The notes beneath the pieces are model-generated. The model made no database searches and was not told where the DNA came from. It worked only from the letters and a program-made list of their open reading frames with translations. Source: MnTg04 sp036443455 (lineage in GTDB: Bacteria > Pseudomonadota > Gammaproteobacteria > Steroidobacterales > MnTg04). Taken from it: 5,351 bases of DNA. The stretch lies in NCBI GenBank assembly GCA_036443455.1, contig JAZFYI010000120.1:1-5351 (forward strand), given 5' to 3'. A program made the position numbers and the translations under genes. Position 1 is the stretch's first letter; every line of letters starts with the position of its first letter. Below are positions 1-5,351 of the stretch, piece by piece.

Positions 1-174
1 AAACGATCGGAGATCCGAAAGGAGTTGCGCCAGGTCAGGCACGACCTCGACAGAGACATCGAAAAACTCGGGCGCAACCTGCGGCTGATCAATATCGCCC
101 TGGTACCAGCGCTGATTACGCTGCTGACGCTTGGCCTGCTCGCCTTTCGAAGACGCCGGCAATCAGGGCAATAA
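1..174 (+). CDS. C-terminal end of a membrane-anchored protein, probably GldG / ABC-transporter auxiliary family (partial)
   Basis: Reading frame 1 is open from the left edge to a TAA at 172-174 and gives the last 57 residues of a protein whose start lies outside the window. The tail has a charged, helix-forming stretch rich in R, E, K and D (about residues 1-27, including QVRHDLDRDIEKLG). A single hydrophobic segment follows (about 30-49, INIALVPALITLLTLGLLAF), then a short basic tail with RRRR, which suggests a C-terminal anchor with its end in the cytoplasm. The pattern 'ELRxVRxDLDxDIExLGxxLxxINIxLVP' followed by one membrane helix and arginines resembles the C-terminus of GldG-family proteins, auxiliary subunits of uncharacterised ABC transporters usually encoded beside an ATPase and a permease. 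The family name is recalled from this short tail only and is tentative; the reading frame is well supported. The gene converges on the next one with only 9 bases between stop codons. Confidence 0.68.
   Translation, partial: KRSEIRKELRQVRHDLDRDIEKLGRNLRLINIALVPALITLLTLGLLAFRRRRQSGQ
155..169 (+). repeat. Direct repeat copy 1 (14 of 15 bases identical to 193-207)
   Basis: GCCGGCAATCAGGGC lies inside the last codons of the left-edge gene. It recurs 38 bp downstream with one mismatch. The GCCGGC part is itself palindromic. Confidence 0.6.
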
Positions 175-183
175 GGCGACAGC

Positions 184-3012
184 CTATGTATCGCCGGCTA
201 TCAGGGCCTTCATCATCACTTTGCCATTCTGTTTTCTGACATAGCTGGCAAATGTATCGACCGGCATTGCATGGCTGAACAAGTGGCCTTGCACGAGATC
301 GCAACCTTGCGCCGCCAGCACCTCGTACTGTTTCTGGTTTTCCACTCCCTCGGCGACCACCCTTTTCCCAAGACCATGACTCATGGCGATAATTGCGCGA
401 GTGAGTTTTTGCGGGCTTTCTGCCTGGTCGATCTCATGCACGAAACTGCGATCGATTTTGATGGTCTGCACAGGATAGCGGCGCAAATAGCCAAGCGCCG
501 AATAACCCGTTCCAAAGTCATCGATAGCCAGGCGAATTTCGTGGCGGCATAGCTCTTCGAGAACCATGCGGATGCGCTGCACCTCTTCGAGGAGCAGGCT
601 TTCGGTAATCTCGAGCTCCAGAAAACGGGGATCGAGCCCATGCCGATCGAGAATCGCCAGGACTTCGCTGACAAAGCCGGGCTCGTTAAACTGTCGCGGC
701 GAGACATTTACGGCGATGCTTTCCAATTCGATGCCCTTCGATCGCCAGACGATCATGGCACGGCATGCCTCTTCCAACGCGCCATAACCCAATGGCACGA
801 TCAACCCGGTCTCTTCGGCCACCGGGATAAATTCATCGGGTAAGGTCACTCGCTCACTGGAAACCGGCCAGCGCATCAACGCCTCCGCTCCGACAACTTC
901 CTGCGTTTGCGAATCCAGCAGCGGCTGGAAATGCATTTTCATCCCGCCGCTCTCCACGACGGTACGCAGCTGGCTTTCCAGTCTTACCCTGCGCACGGCC
1001 GCGAGATTCATTTCTTCCTGGAAGAACATGCACTGGTCACGACCCGCTTCCTTGGCGCGGTACATCGCCGTGTCGGCATTGCGCAACAATTCTTCCACTG
1101 TTCTGCCGTCACCCGGATACAGGGTGACCCCGATACTTGCGCTGATGAAATGCTGGCTGCCATCGACCGTAAACGGCTTCTGCAGGCTTTCGAGAATCTC
1201 CTTGGCAATGCGGCCGACATCCTCCTCTCCATCGATCGTGGAAAGCAGGATGGTAAATTCGTCGCCACCCAATCGCGATATCAGATCGCTGTCCCGGACA
1301 CGCTCGCCCAGCCGCTCCGCAACCTTGCGAATCAACTGATCGCCGGCACTGTGCCCGCGGACGTCATTGATGATTTTGAAATTATCCAGATCGATGAACA
1401 ACAGTGCGAGCATGCCACGGTCGCGCTCCGCCCTGCGGATTTCCATGTTCAAACGCTGCGCGAAAAGCTGCCTGTTGGCCAGGCCGGTCAGATTGTCGAA
1501 GTGCGCCTGGTGGTACAACTGCTCATCGCGCTCAACCGTTGCCATCGCCAACGCAAGGCGCCCGCATATCTCCGATGCCTGGTGCATCAGATCGCCATCC
1601 AGTTCCGGCGATTCGCTGTAACCCAGGGTCAAGACACCATAGATCTTTTCACCTTTGATAATCGGCACGCAGAACATGCTGTCAGCGCCATCGCCGACCA
1701 AGGCCCGGCAAAATCCCGGCGGCTTTTCCCGATCCAGGAAAATTCCTGCCTGCGCGTCACTGAACATCAGCTCGAGATCCCGATCGATCTTTATCCGCTT
1801 GGTCTTGCTTTGCTCCTCGCCTGCCAACAGCAGGTAGTTTTGCGCCATTTTTGGCGCCGCACGATCCAGCACGGTGACCACCGCGTTGTGGCAAGGCACG
1901 ATATCGCGAAGCCGTGACAAAACGATATCGACCACTGCGCCCGGCTCCGGCGAACTCAGTATTTTTCGGTCGACATCCGACATCGTGGCGAGAATGGAAA
2001 AATGGCTGGCCAGACCGCGTGACATTTTACGCAGGCTGTCCGCCAGGCCTTCGAATTCGTCACCGCTATCCACATCGAGCGGCTCATGGAATCTCTTGTT
2101 TGAGACATGACCGGCATATGTGGCCAGTTTTTCAAGCGGCACCATGCGTTTCCTGATTTGCGACCTGCTGATTAACGCCGCAATCAGCAATGCCGCAAGA
2201 AAAATCGTAACAAAAACAACGCGGAAATCGGTGACATCGGCCAGCACCTCGTGATCGGGTCTGCCGATGATCAGCACCCAGGGCTCGTGCCCGAAATGAC
2301 TTTCGAGCTCAACCTGCCAGGTCTGACCGAGTAGTTTCCGGTCATTCTGTCGCCAGTGAGCCGAGGCATCGCCATCCGCGGCAAAGCTGCCCGGCATGGC
2401 TTCGGTCAGGGCCAGTTCCATGTCTGCACTGGAACAGTACAGTGGGCTGCGATCGCTCCCCAGCACGCACATCTGGTGCTGGCCCGTGAGATAGCGGGAA
2501 TTGCCCCAAATGTAATCCGGCAACAGCCGCGCCACCAGGATTTCGCCGTCGTCTCCGGCTGCCGTCAGCAACAGAAGTTCGAAATCCGCCGCCGCATGCC
2601 GACTGAGCAAAAGGGGAAGACCGCTGGCGATATGTGCGAGACCTTGCTCGCTCAAAGCGGGAATGCTGTCGAGGTCGCCCCTGATGCCGGTCAGCCCCGC
2701 GTCGCTGAGTATGGCTATGGCACCGAACTGCTGCTGGCCTATGGGAGTTCCGGAACGGATTTTATCGATTTCATATTGCTGGGCCAGCTCTTTCAGCGTC
2801 ATTTCCGCCATCCCCAGCCTTTCGTACACCGAAACACCGAGAGTTTTTGCGTTGTCCTGGAGCCGCTCCTCCGCCTGCTCGGTCAGCAGGCGACTTACGG
2901 TGATCAGCGACCAGACACTAGCGACGATTACCGGCAGTAGCGCGGCCAGCAGGAACAGCGTAAACACGCGGCGAGCGACGGTACTGCGCATGTAATTTCT
3001 GTCAAGCGTCAT
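184..3012 (-). CDS. Membrane-bound GGDEF-EAL c-di-GMP enzyme with periplasmic sensor, HAMP and GAF domains
   Basis: This 942-residue inner-membrane signalling protein is predicted to make and/or degrade cyclic di-GMP. Domains in order: membrane helix about 15-39; periplasmic sensor about 40-262 with no recognised family and a cysteine pair (C182, C193); second helix about 263-283; HAMP about 284-337 (PLEKL, then DEFEGL); GAF about 340-495; GGDEF about 500-665; EAL about 685-930. The cyclase motif GGDEF is intact at 582-586, and an inhibitory-site RxxD (RDSD, 573-576) sits exactly five residues before it. The phosphodiesterase domain keeps EAL (710-712), N769 (NVSPRQF), E801 (EITES), D831-D832 (DDFGTG), K852 (KID), E888 (AEGVE) and Q908 (QG). 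Both activities are therefore possible; which dominates cannot be read from sequence. The start is uncertain: ATG at 3012 has no good Shine-Dalgarno, and Met8 (ATG at 2991), just before the first helix, is an alternative. CRP-like sites lie upstream. No frameshift is visible. Confidence 0.96.
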   Translation of the reverse strand: MTLDRNYMRSTVARRVFTLFLLAALLPVIVASVWSLITVSRLLTEQAEERLQDNAKTLGVSVYERLGMAEMTLKELAQQYEIDKIRSGTPIGQQQFGAIAILSDAGLTGIRGDLDSIPALSEQGLAHIASGLPLLLSRHAAADFELLLLTAAGDDGEILVARLLPDYIWGNSRYLTGQHQMCVLGSDRSPLYCSSADMELALTEAMPGSFAADGDASAHWRQNDRKLLGQTWQVELESHFGHEPWVLIIGRPDHEVLADVTDFRVVFVTIFLAALLIAALISRSQIRKRMVPLEKLATYAGHVSNKRFHEPLDVDSGDEFEGLADSLRKMSRGLASHFSILATMSDVDRKILSSPEPGAVVDIVLSRLRDIVPCHNAVVTVLDRAAPKMAQNYLLLAGEEQSKTKRIKIDRDLELMFSDAQAGIFLDREKPPGFCRALVGDGADSMFCVPIIKGEKIYGVLTLGYSESPELDGDLMHQASEICGRLALAMATVERDEQLYHQAHFDNLTGLANRQLFAQRLNMEIRRAERDRGMLALLFIDLDNFKIINDVRGHSAGDQLIRKVAERLGERVRDSDLISRLGGDEFTILLSTIDGEEDVGRIAKEILESLQKPFTVDGSQHFISASIGVTLYPGDGRTVEELLRNADTAMYRAKEAGRDQCMFFQEEMNLAAVRRVRLESQLRTVVESGGMKMHFQPLLDSQTQEVVGAEALMRWPVSSERVTLPDEFIPVAEETGLIVPLGYGALEEACRAMIVWRSKGIELESIAVNVSPRQFNEPGFVSEVLAILDRHGLDPRFLELEITESLLLEEVQRIRMVLEELCRHEIRLAIDDFGTGYSALGYLRRYPVQTIKIDRSFVHEIDQAESPQKLTRAIIAMSHGLGKRVVAEGVENQKQYEVLAAQGCDLVQGHLFSHAMPVDTFASYVRKQNGKVMMKALIAGDT
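193..207 (+). repeat. Direct repeat copy 2
   Basis: GCCGGCTATCAGGGC lies inside the last codons of the convergent GGDEF-EAL gene (encoding ALIAG on the other strand). It differs from the copy at 155-169 only at the seventh base (T for A). The pair straddles the 9-bp gap between the two stop codons. Confidence 0.6.
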
Positions 3013-3089
3013 GTCTGTACGTTATCCATAATCGATTTTCAGCTACCGGCATACCATCCGACACCATGCCAGCGCCCGCCAGACCTGGT

Positions 3090-3105
3090 TGTGCGGTCGT
3101 TCACA
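3090..3105 (-). promoter_or_regulatory. Second CRP-like operator (9 of 10 core positions)
   Basis: Read on the minus strand this is TGTGA-ACGACC-GCACA, matching the CRP core TGTGA-N6-TCACA at nine of ten positions. Its centre (3097.5) is 51 bp downstream, relative to the GGDEF-EAL gene, of the perfect site centred at 3148.5. If it acts as a class II site at -41.5, transcription would begin near 3056 and the upstream site would sit at -92.5, an arrangement known for promoters activated by two CRP dimers. The matching -10 position (3063-3068, minus strand CATGGT) is weak but keeps A at position 2 and T at position 6. The site is seen directly; the promoter assignment is inference. Confidence 0.45.
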
Positions 3106-3140
3106 GCTTTGGGATGAAGGGCCCAGACGGGCACATTTTT

Positions 3141-3156
3141 TGTGACCTGGGTCACA
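3141..3156. promoter_or_regulatory. Perfect CRP-like operator TGTGA-N6-TCACA
   Basis: The sequence TGTGACCTGGGTCACA is a palindrome with two 7-base arms around a TG centre, and it matches the CRP/Vfr core TGTGA-N6-TCACA at all ten defined positions. It is flanked by T-rich runs on the plus strand, as is common for such sites. It lies in the 201-bp gap upstream of the GGDEF-EAL gene, with its centre about 136 bp before that start codon. A terminator is unlikely: a full 7-bp stem would leave a two-base loop, and on the minus strand, the direction of both flanking genes, an A run rather than a T run follows. Another CRP/FNR-family regulator with the same half-site could also bind. Confidence 0.62.
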
Positions 3157-3213
3157 CTTTTTCAGACGATTGCAGGCGGACCTGAAACGGTATTGGAAAC
3201 CGTGACCCGAAGG

Positions 3214-3822
3214 CTATAGTCGTTCGAGCTGTCTGTCCTGGACGCGGGCCAGCAACAACTGGGCGCTGATGGCGCCGCTCAGCGCCAGGAACATATCCCA
3301 TTGGGTGTCCCAGATATCGCCCTGGGTCGCGAGAAACTCATCTGCATGTCCACCGATGATCAACGCGGCCCACCATTCGATGAACTCATAGCAAGCGCTG
3401 ATCGCCAGGGCCACGCAACTGACCAGGAAAAACAGCCATTTGCCCCGGCCAAGCGGAGAACTCCGCAACAGGATTTCTCTGGCGATCATCGCCGGTACAA
3501 AACCCTGCAGGAAATGGCCAAGGCGGTCGTAATTATTGCGCGCGAGATCGAACAGATCCTGGACCCAGAAACCCAGCGGCACATTGGCATAGGTGTAATG
3601 ACCGCCAACCATTATCAGCAATGCATGAATGGCCATCAGCCAGTACAACAGCGGCGTTAGCCGGTAGCTATCGGCCGTCGGCACAAGTATGGCGATGGCA
3701 ACGAGTATCGGCGCCACTTCCAGCCACCATGTCAGGCGGTCATACGGACTGATTCCGCTGATTGCCGTGCCGCCAAGCACCAACACCAGCAAAATCAAGC
3801 GCTCTTTCGAAGTCGCGGCCAT
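3214..3822 (-). CDS. yjdF: YjdF/DUF2238-family multi-pass inner-membrane protein
   Basis: This is a 202-residue integral membrane protein of the DUF2238 (E. coli YjdF-like) family, about the family's usual length. Its biochemical function is unknown. Hydrophobic segments lie at about 9-24, 33-49, 57-73, 103-118, 128-147 and 177-194. Conserved family blocks are HALLIMVGGHYTYA (66-79), ARNNYDRLGHFLQGF (94-108), YEFIEWW (145-151) and TQGDIWDTQWDMF (166-178); their many H, D, E, W and Y residues, close to the membrane segments, suggest a catalytic or metal-binding site, but that is inference. The frame is open 22 codons further upstream to an ATG at 3888, but ATG at 3822 is chosen because a GGAGG lies five bases before it and the first membrane helix follows at a normal distance. 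It is divergent from the AlaX gene, with 83 bp between starts. Family assignment is firm; the symbol rests on homology only. Confidence 0.93.
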   Translation of the reverse strand: MAATSKERLILLVLVLGGTAISGISPYDRLTWWLEVAPILVAIAILVPTADSYRLTPLLYWLMAIHALLIMVGGHYTYANVPLGFWVQDLFDLARNNYDRLGHFLQGFVPAMIAREILLRSSPLGRGKWLFFLVSCVALAISACYEFIEWWAALIIGGHADEFLATQGDIWDTQWDMFLALSGAISAQLLLARVQDRQLERL

Positions 3823-3827
3823 TTCTT

Positions 3828-3832
3828 CCTCC
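3828..3832 (-). promoter_or_regulatory. Shine-Dalgarno GGAGG that fixes the start of the YjdF-like gene
   Basis: On the minus strand, GGGGAGGAAGAA directly precedes the ATG at 3822, so the GGAGG core sits five bases from the start codon. This is the strongest ribosome binding site in the window. It rules in favour of a 202-residue product over the 224-residue version starting at 3888, whose extra 22 residues look non-conserved and polar. Confidence 0.85.
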
Positions 3833-3863
3833 CCATGCTTCGGTATAGCATACGAGTATTTAC

Positions 3864-3875
3864 CAGGTGCACCTG
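3864..3875. promoter_or_regulatory. Perfect 12-bp palindrome, candidate operator between divergent genes
   Basis: CAGGTGCACCTG is its own reverse complement. It lies in the 83-bp gap between the start codons of the YjdF-like gene (minus) and the AlaX gene (plus), where a shared dimeric regulator could act on both. CCAGG and CCTGG (3863-3867 and 3876-3880) form a second, overlapping inverted pair. Nearby, TATAGC (3844-3849, plus) and TATGCT/TATACC (minus, same stretch) are the only -10-like sequences, and neither has a convincing -35. The palindrome is seen directly; an operator role is inference and no specific regulator is recognised. Confidence 0.35.
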
Positions 3876-3895
3876 CCTGGCTCGCCATGACAGAC

Positions 3896-3899
3896 GGGG
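3896..3899 (+). promoter_or_regulatory. Ribosome binding site GGGG deciding the AlaX start
   Basis: The GGGG run ends six bases before the ATG at 3906, a normal spacing. An in-frame TTG at 3900, six bases upstream of that ATG, abuts the GGGG directly and has no room for ribosome placement. ATG at 3906 is therefore preferred. Confidence 0.55.
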
Positions 3900-3905
3900 T
3901 TGACG

Positions 3906-4610
3906 ATGACCGAATTGCTGTATCTGCAGGATGCGTATCTGACGACCTGCCAAACCAGGGTGGAGCGGGTCAGCGAGCTCGGAATCGTGCTCGAGCAAAC
4001 GATTTTTTATCCGCGAGGCGGTGGCCAGCCCGGTGACACCGGCACATTCAAACTGGCCGATGGCCGTGTTTTGCCGATTAGCGATACCATTTACGGCCCC
4101 GCGCGTGAAGCGCTGCATGTACCGGAAGGGGGTCATGAACTGCCCGCGGAAGGGGATGCGGTGGAAATAGAGATCGATTGGCAGCGCCGCTATCGCCTGA
4201 TGCGTATGCATACAAGCCTGCACTTTCTCGGCGTTGCGCTACCCTACGGCGTCACCGGTGGCTCCATCGGTGAACGACGAAGCCGGCTCGATTTTGACAT
4301 GCAGGACCCGATCGACAAGGAAGCGGTCACTGAAAAAATCAATCAACTGATAGCAGGCGAGCACTCGGCGGAAACCATCTGGACCGACTGGGAAGAACTG
4401 GACCGGCGGCCGGACCTGATTCGCACGCTATCGGTCAAACCGCCACGTACTTCGGAAAGAATCAGGCTGCTCAAAATCGGCGACCTCGACTTGCAACCCT
4501 GCGCTGGCACCCACGTCAAAAACAGCAGCGAGATCGGCCGGGTTATCATCAGCAAGACCGAGAAAAAGGGTAAGCGCAATCGCCGCGTATACCTGGAGCT
4601 GGCTGACTGA
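3906..4610 (+). CDS. alaX: AlaX-type alanyl-tRNA editing protein (trans-acting misacyl-tRNA hydrolase)
   Basis: This 234-residue cytoplasmic enzyme belongs to the free-standing relatives of the alanyl-tRNA synthetase editing domain. The family hydrolyses Ser-tRNA(Ala), and in some members Gly-tRNA(Ala), preventing mistranslation of alanine codons. An N-terminal glycine-rich block YPRGGGQPGDTG (35-46) matches the AlaX-M/AlaX-II class. Zinc ligands are present as HxxxH (H102 and H106 in MHTSLH) and CxxxH (C199 and H203 in CAGTH). The product ends soon after the CAGTH block with a basic stretch (KTEKKGKRNRR, 217-227) and lacks the synthetase catalytic domain and the C-Ala domain, as expected for a stand-alone editor. 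The start at 3906 is chosen over TTG 3900 because of the GGGG spacing. It overlaps the next gene by one base and is divergent from the YjdF-like gene. All key residues are present. Substrate preference is not readable from sequence. Confidence 0.95.
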   Translation: MTELLYLQDAYLTTCQTRVERVSELGIVLEQTIFYPRGGGQPGDTGTFKLADGRVLPISDTIYGPAREALHVPEGGHELPAEGDAVEIEIDWQRRYRLMRMHTSLHFLGVALPYGVTGGSIGERRSRLDFDMQDPIDKEAVTEKINQLIAGEHSAETIWTDWEELDRRPDLIRTLSVKPPRTSERIRLLKIGDLDLQPCAGTHVKNSSEIGRVIISKTEKKGKRNRRVYLELAD

Positions 4611-5230
4611 TGACGATGTACGTACCGCAACGATTCGCGGCGCCGGATCCTGCAGCGGCGCTGTTGGTAATCGAAAACCATGGTTTTTCGACACTCGTTA
4701 CTCCAGCCGGGGATGAATGCCACGTCACCCACCTGCCCTTGCTGCTCGACCGGAAGACAAACCAGCTGCTTGGCCACATGGCCAGGGCGAACCGGCATCA
4801 TGAATACCTCGAGGGCAATACCAGCACCGCGATTTTCACGGGGCCCCATGGGTACATGTCGCCGAACTGGTACCTGTCGGACACGGTGCCCACCTGGAAT
4901 TACGCGGTGGTACACGTAGAGGCGGTTGCCGCGCTGATTACCGACCCCGCCGAGTTGTATGCGCTGGTTGACCGCCTCAGCCGGCAATATGAATCTTCGC
5001 TGCCGAATCCGTGGCGACCGGCAAGAGCGGCCTATGTGGATAAACAATTGGCCGGCATCATCGGCTTCAGCCTGTCGCTGAACTGCATCACCGCCAAATT
5101 CAAACTCGACCAGCACCTGGGCGCCGACGCGGTTGAGCATCTTGCCGCAAACCTGGAATCGGCCTCAGGAAAAGACGACCAGGCACTGGCGGCCCTGATG
5201 CGCCGGCAGGTGCATCAGAAAGGTCAATAA
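4610..5230 (+). CDS. PaiB-like FMN-binding protein (FMN_bind_2 family)
   Basis: This 206-residue protein is of typical length for the PaiB family, predicted flavin-binding split-barrel proteins related to pyridoxamine-phosphate-oxidase folds. Bacillus PaiB is annotated as a negative regulator of sporulation and protease genes, but the fold also suggests a flavin or heme enzyme. Family blocks in order are MYVPQRF (3-9), THLPLLLD (40-47), GHMARAN (55-61), FTGPHGYMSPNWY (76-88), VPTWNYAVVHV (93-103), GIIGFSLSL (149-157) and KFKLDQH (163-169, where relatives often read KxKLSQN). No helix-turn-helix is evident, so direct DNA binding is doubtful. The ATG shares its A with the TGA stop of the AlaX gene, and the only GGAG (4595-4598) is 11 bases upstream, which favours translational coupling. 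A second in-frame ATG at 4616 is an alternative start. No paiA-type acetyltransferase gene is adjacent. Family assignment is firm; biochemical role is open. Confidence 0.94.
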   Translation: MTMYVPQRFAAPDPAAALLVIENHGFSTLVTPAGDECHVTHLPLLLDRKTNQLLGHMARANRHHEYLEGNTSTAIFTGPHGYMSPNWYLSDTVPTWNYAVVHVEAVAALITDPAELYALVDRLSRQYESSLPNPWRPARAAYVDKQLAGIIGFSLSLNCITAKFKLDQHLGADAVEHLAANLESASGKDDQALAALMRRQVHQKGQ

Positions 5231-5268
5231 CGGAACCAACGCACGGCTCGAAGTCCATCGCTGGCGGC

Positions 5269-5351
5269 TTATGGAATACCAAAATCGTGGAGCCAGACCG
5301 AAAACAGGCGATACGACAGAATCAATACAGCCACGTTGCTGGTCAGCGCCA
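5269..5351 (-). CDS. C-terminal end of a probable membrane protein, running off the right edge (partial)
   Basis: On the minus strand a frame is open from the right edge to a TAA at 5271-5269 and gives 26 residues: ALTSNVAVLILSYRLF (1-16) followed by SVWLHDFGIP. The composition is hydrophobic with Y, R and W near the end of the helix, like a last transmembrane segment. The pattern 'YRLxSxWL' loosely recalls the last helix region of lysylphosphatidylglycerol-synthase/flippase-type membrane proteins, but the stretch is far too short to name a family. It would converge on the PaiB-like gene with 38 bp between stops. An opposite-strand frame from ATG 5271 is also open to the edge but reads as a polar, arginine-rich sequence unlike a protein core. 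Evidence is modest. Confidence 0.45.
   Translation of the reverse strand, partial: ALTSNVAVLILSYRLFSVWLHDFGIP

Noticed and set aside
907..1917. A 336-codon open frame on the plus strand inside the GGDEF-EAL gene
   Set aside because: It is antisense to the GAF and GGDEF coding region, whose conserved motifs fix the real frame on the minus strand. Its translation has no recognisable motif and is rich in Q, R and H, as expected for a shadow of a high-GC gene.
2356..2940. A 194-codon plus-strand open frame opposite the sensor domain
   Set aside because: It is antisense to the start of the same gene, with no motif and no ribosome binding site of note.
3121..3140. Hairpin GCCC-AGAC-GGGC followed by ACATTTTTT as a terminator
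   Set aside because: The stem is only four base pairs and the T run would serve plus-strand transcription, where no gene ends; both flanking genes are on the minus strand.
3187..3203. Inverted repeat ACGGT-N7-ACCGT just after the YjdF-like stop codon as a terminator
   Set aside because: The stem is five base pairs with only a short TT on the minus-strand side, too weak to call a rho-independent terminator.
3823..3888. Longer form of the YjdF-like protein starting at ATG 3888
   Set aside because: The extra 22 residues are polar and unlike the family, and a strong GGAGG lies immediately before the internal ATG at 3822.
3795..4223. A 142-codon minus-strand open frame opposite the AlaX start
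   Set aside because: It is antisense to the conserved AlaX N-terminal half and overlaps the start of the YjdF-like gene in another frame; no motif is present.
4343..5140. A 265-codon minus-strand open frame across the AlaX-PaiB junction
   Set aside because: Both genes on the plus strand have clear family motifs over this whole stretch; the antisense translation is arginine- and serine-rich with no motif.
5271..5351. Possible plus-strand gene starting at ATG 5271
   Set aside because: The 27 codons read as a polar, arginine-rich sequence with no convincing ribosome binding site, whereas the opposite strand gives a membrane-like protein end with a stop.

Overview
The window looks like ordinary chromosome from a proteobacterium with moderately high GC content, most likely a gammaproteobacterium. 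This rests on the protein families present, G/C-rich third codon positions, purine-rich Shine-Dalgarno sequences, and CRP-type operator motifs (TGTGA-N6-TCACA). I saw no RNA genes, insertion sequences, CRISPR arrays or phage genes, and all complete genes look intact.

Layout from left to right: (1) the 3' end of a plus-strand gene, the membrane-anchored tail of a protein resembling the GldG / ABC-transporter auxiliary family, ending at 174. (2) A large minus-strand gene (184-3012) for a 942-residue membrane c-di-GMP signalling protein with periplasmic sensor, HAMP, GAF, GGDEF and EAL domains; both catalytic domains have their hallmark residues. (3) A 201-bp intergenic region (3013-3213) with two CRP-like palindromes whose centres are 51 bp apart. 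(4) A minus-strand gene for a YjdF/DUF2238 multi-pass membrane protein (3214-3822). (5) An 83-bp divergent intergenic region with a perfect 12-bp palindrome. (6) A tightly coupled plus-strand pair: an AlaX-type alanyl-tRNA editing hydrolase (3906-4610) and a PaiB-like FMN-binding split-barrel protein (4610-5230), overlapping by one base. (7) The apparent C-terminal end of a minus-strand membrane protein running off the right edge.

How the genes work together: AlaX and PaiB are almost certainly co-transcribed and probably translationally coupled. The YjdF-like gene is transcribed divergently from them and may share control through the 83-bp region. The GGDEF-EAL gene lies downstream of yjdF on the same strand, but the 201-bp gap with its CRP-like sites suggests its own promoter. 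That would place a c-di-GMP enzyme under cAMP control. No clearly new multi-gene system is visible. The observations most worth a second look are the tandem CRP-like sites, the AlaX-PaiB coupling and the palindrome between the divergent genes.
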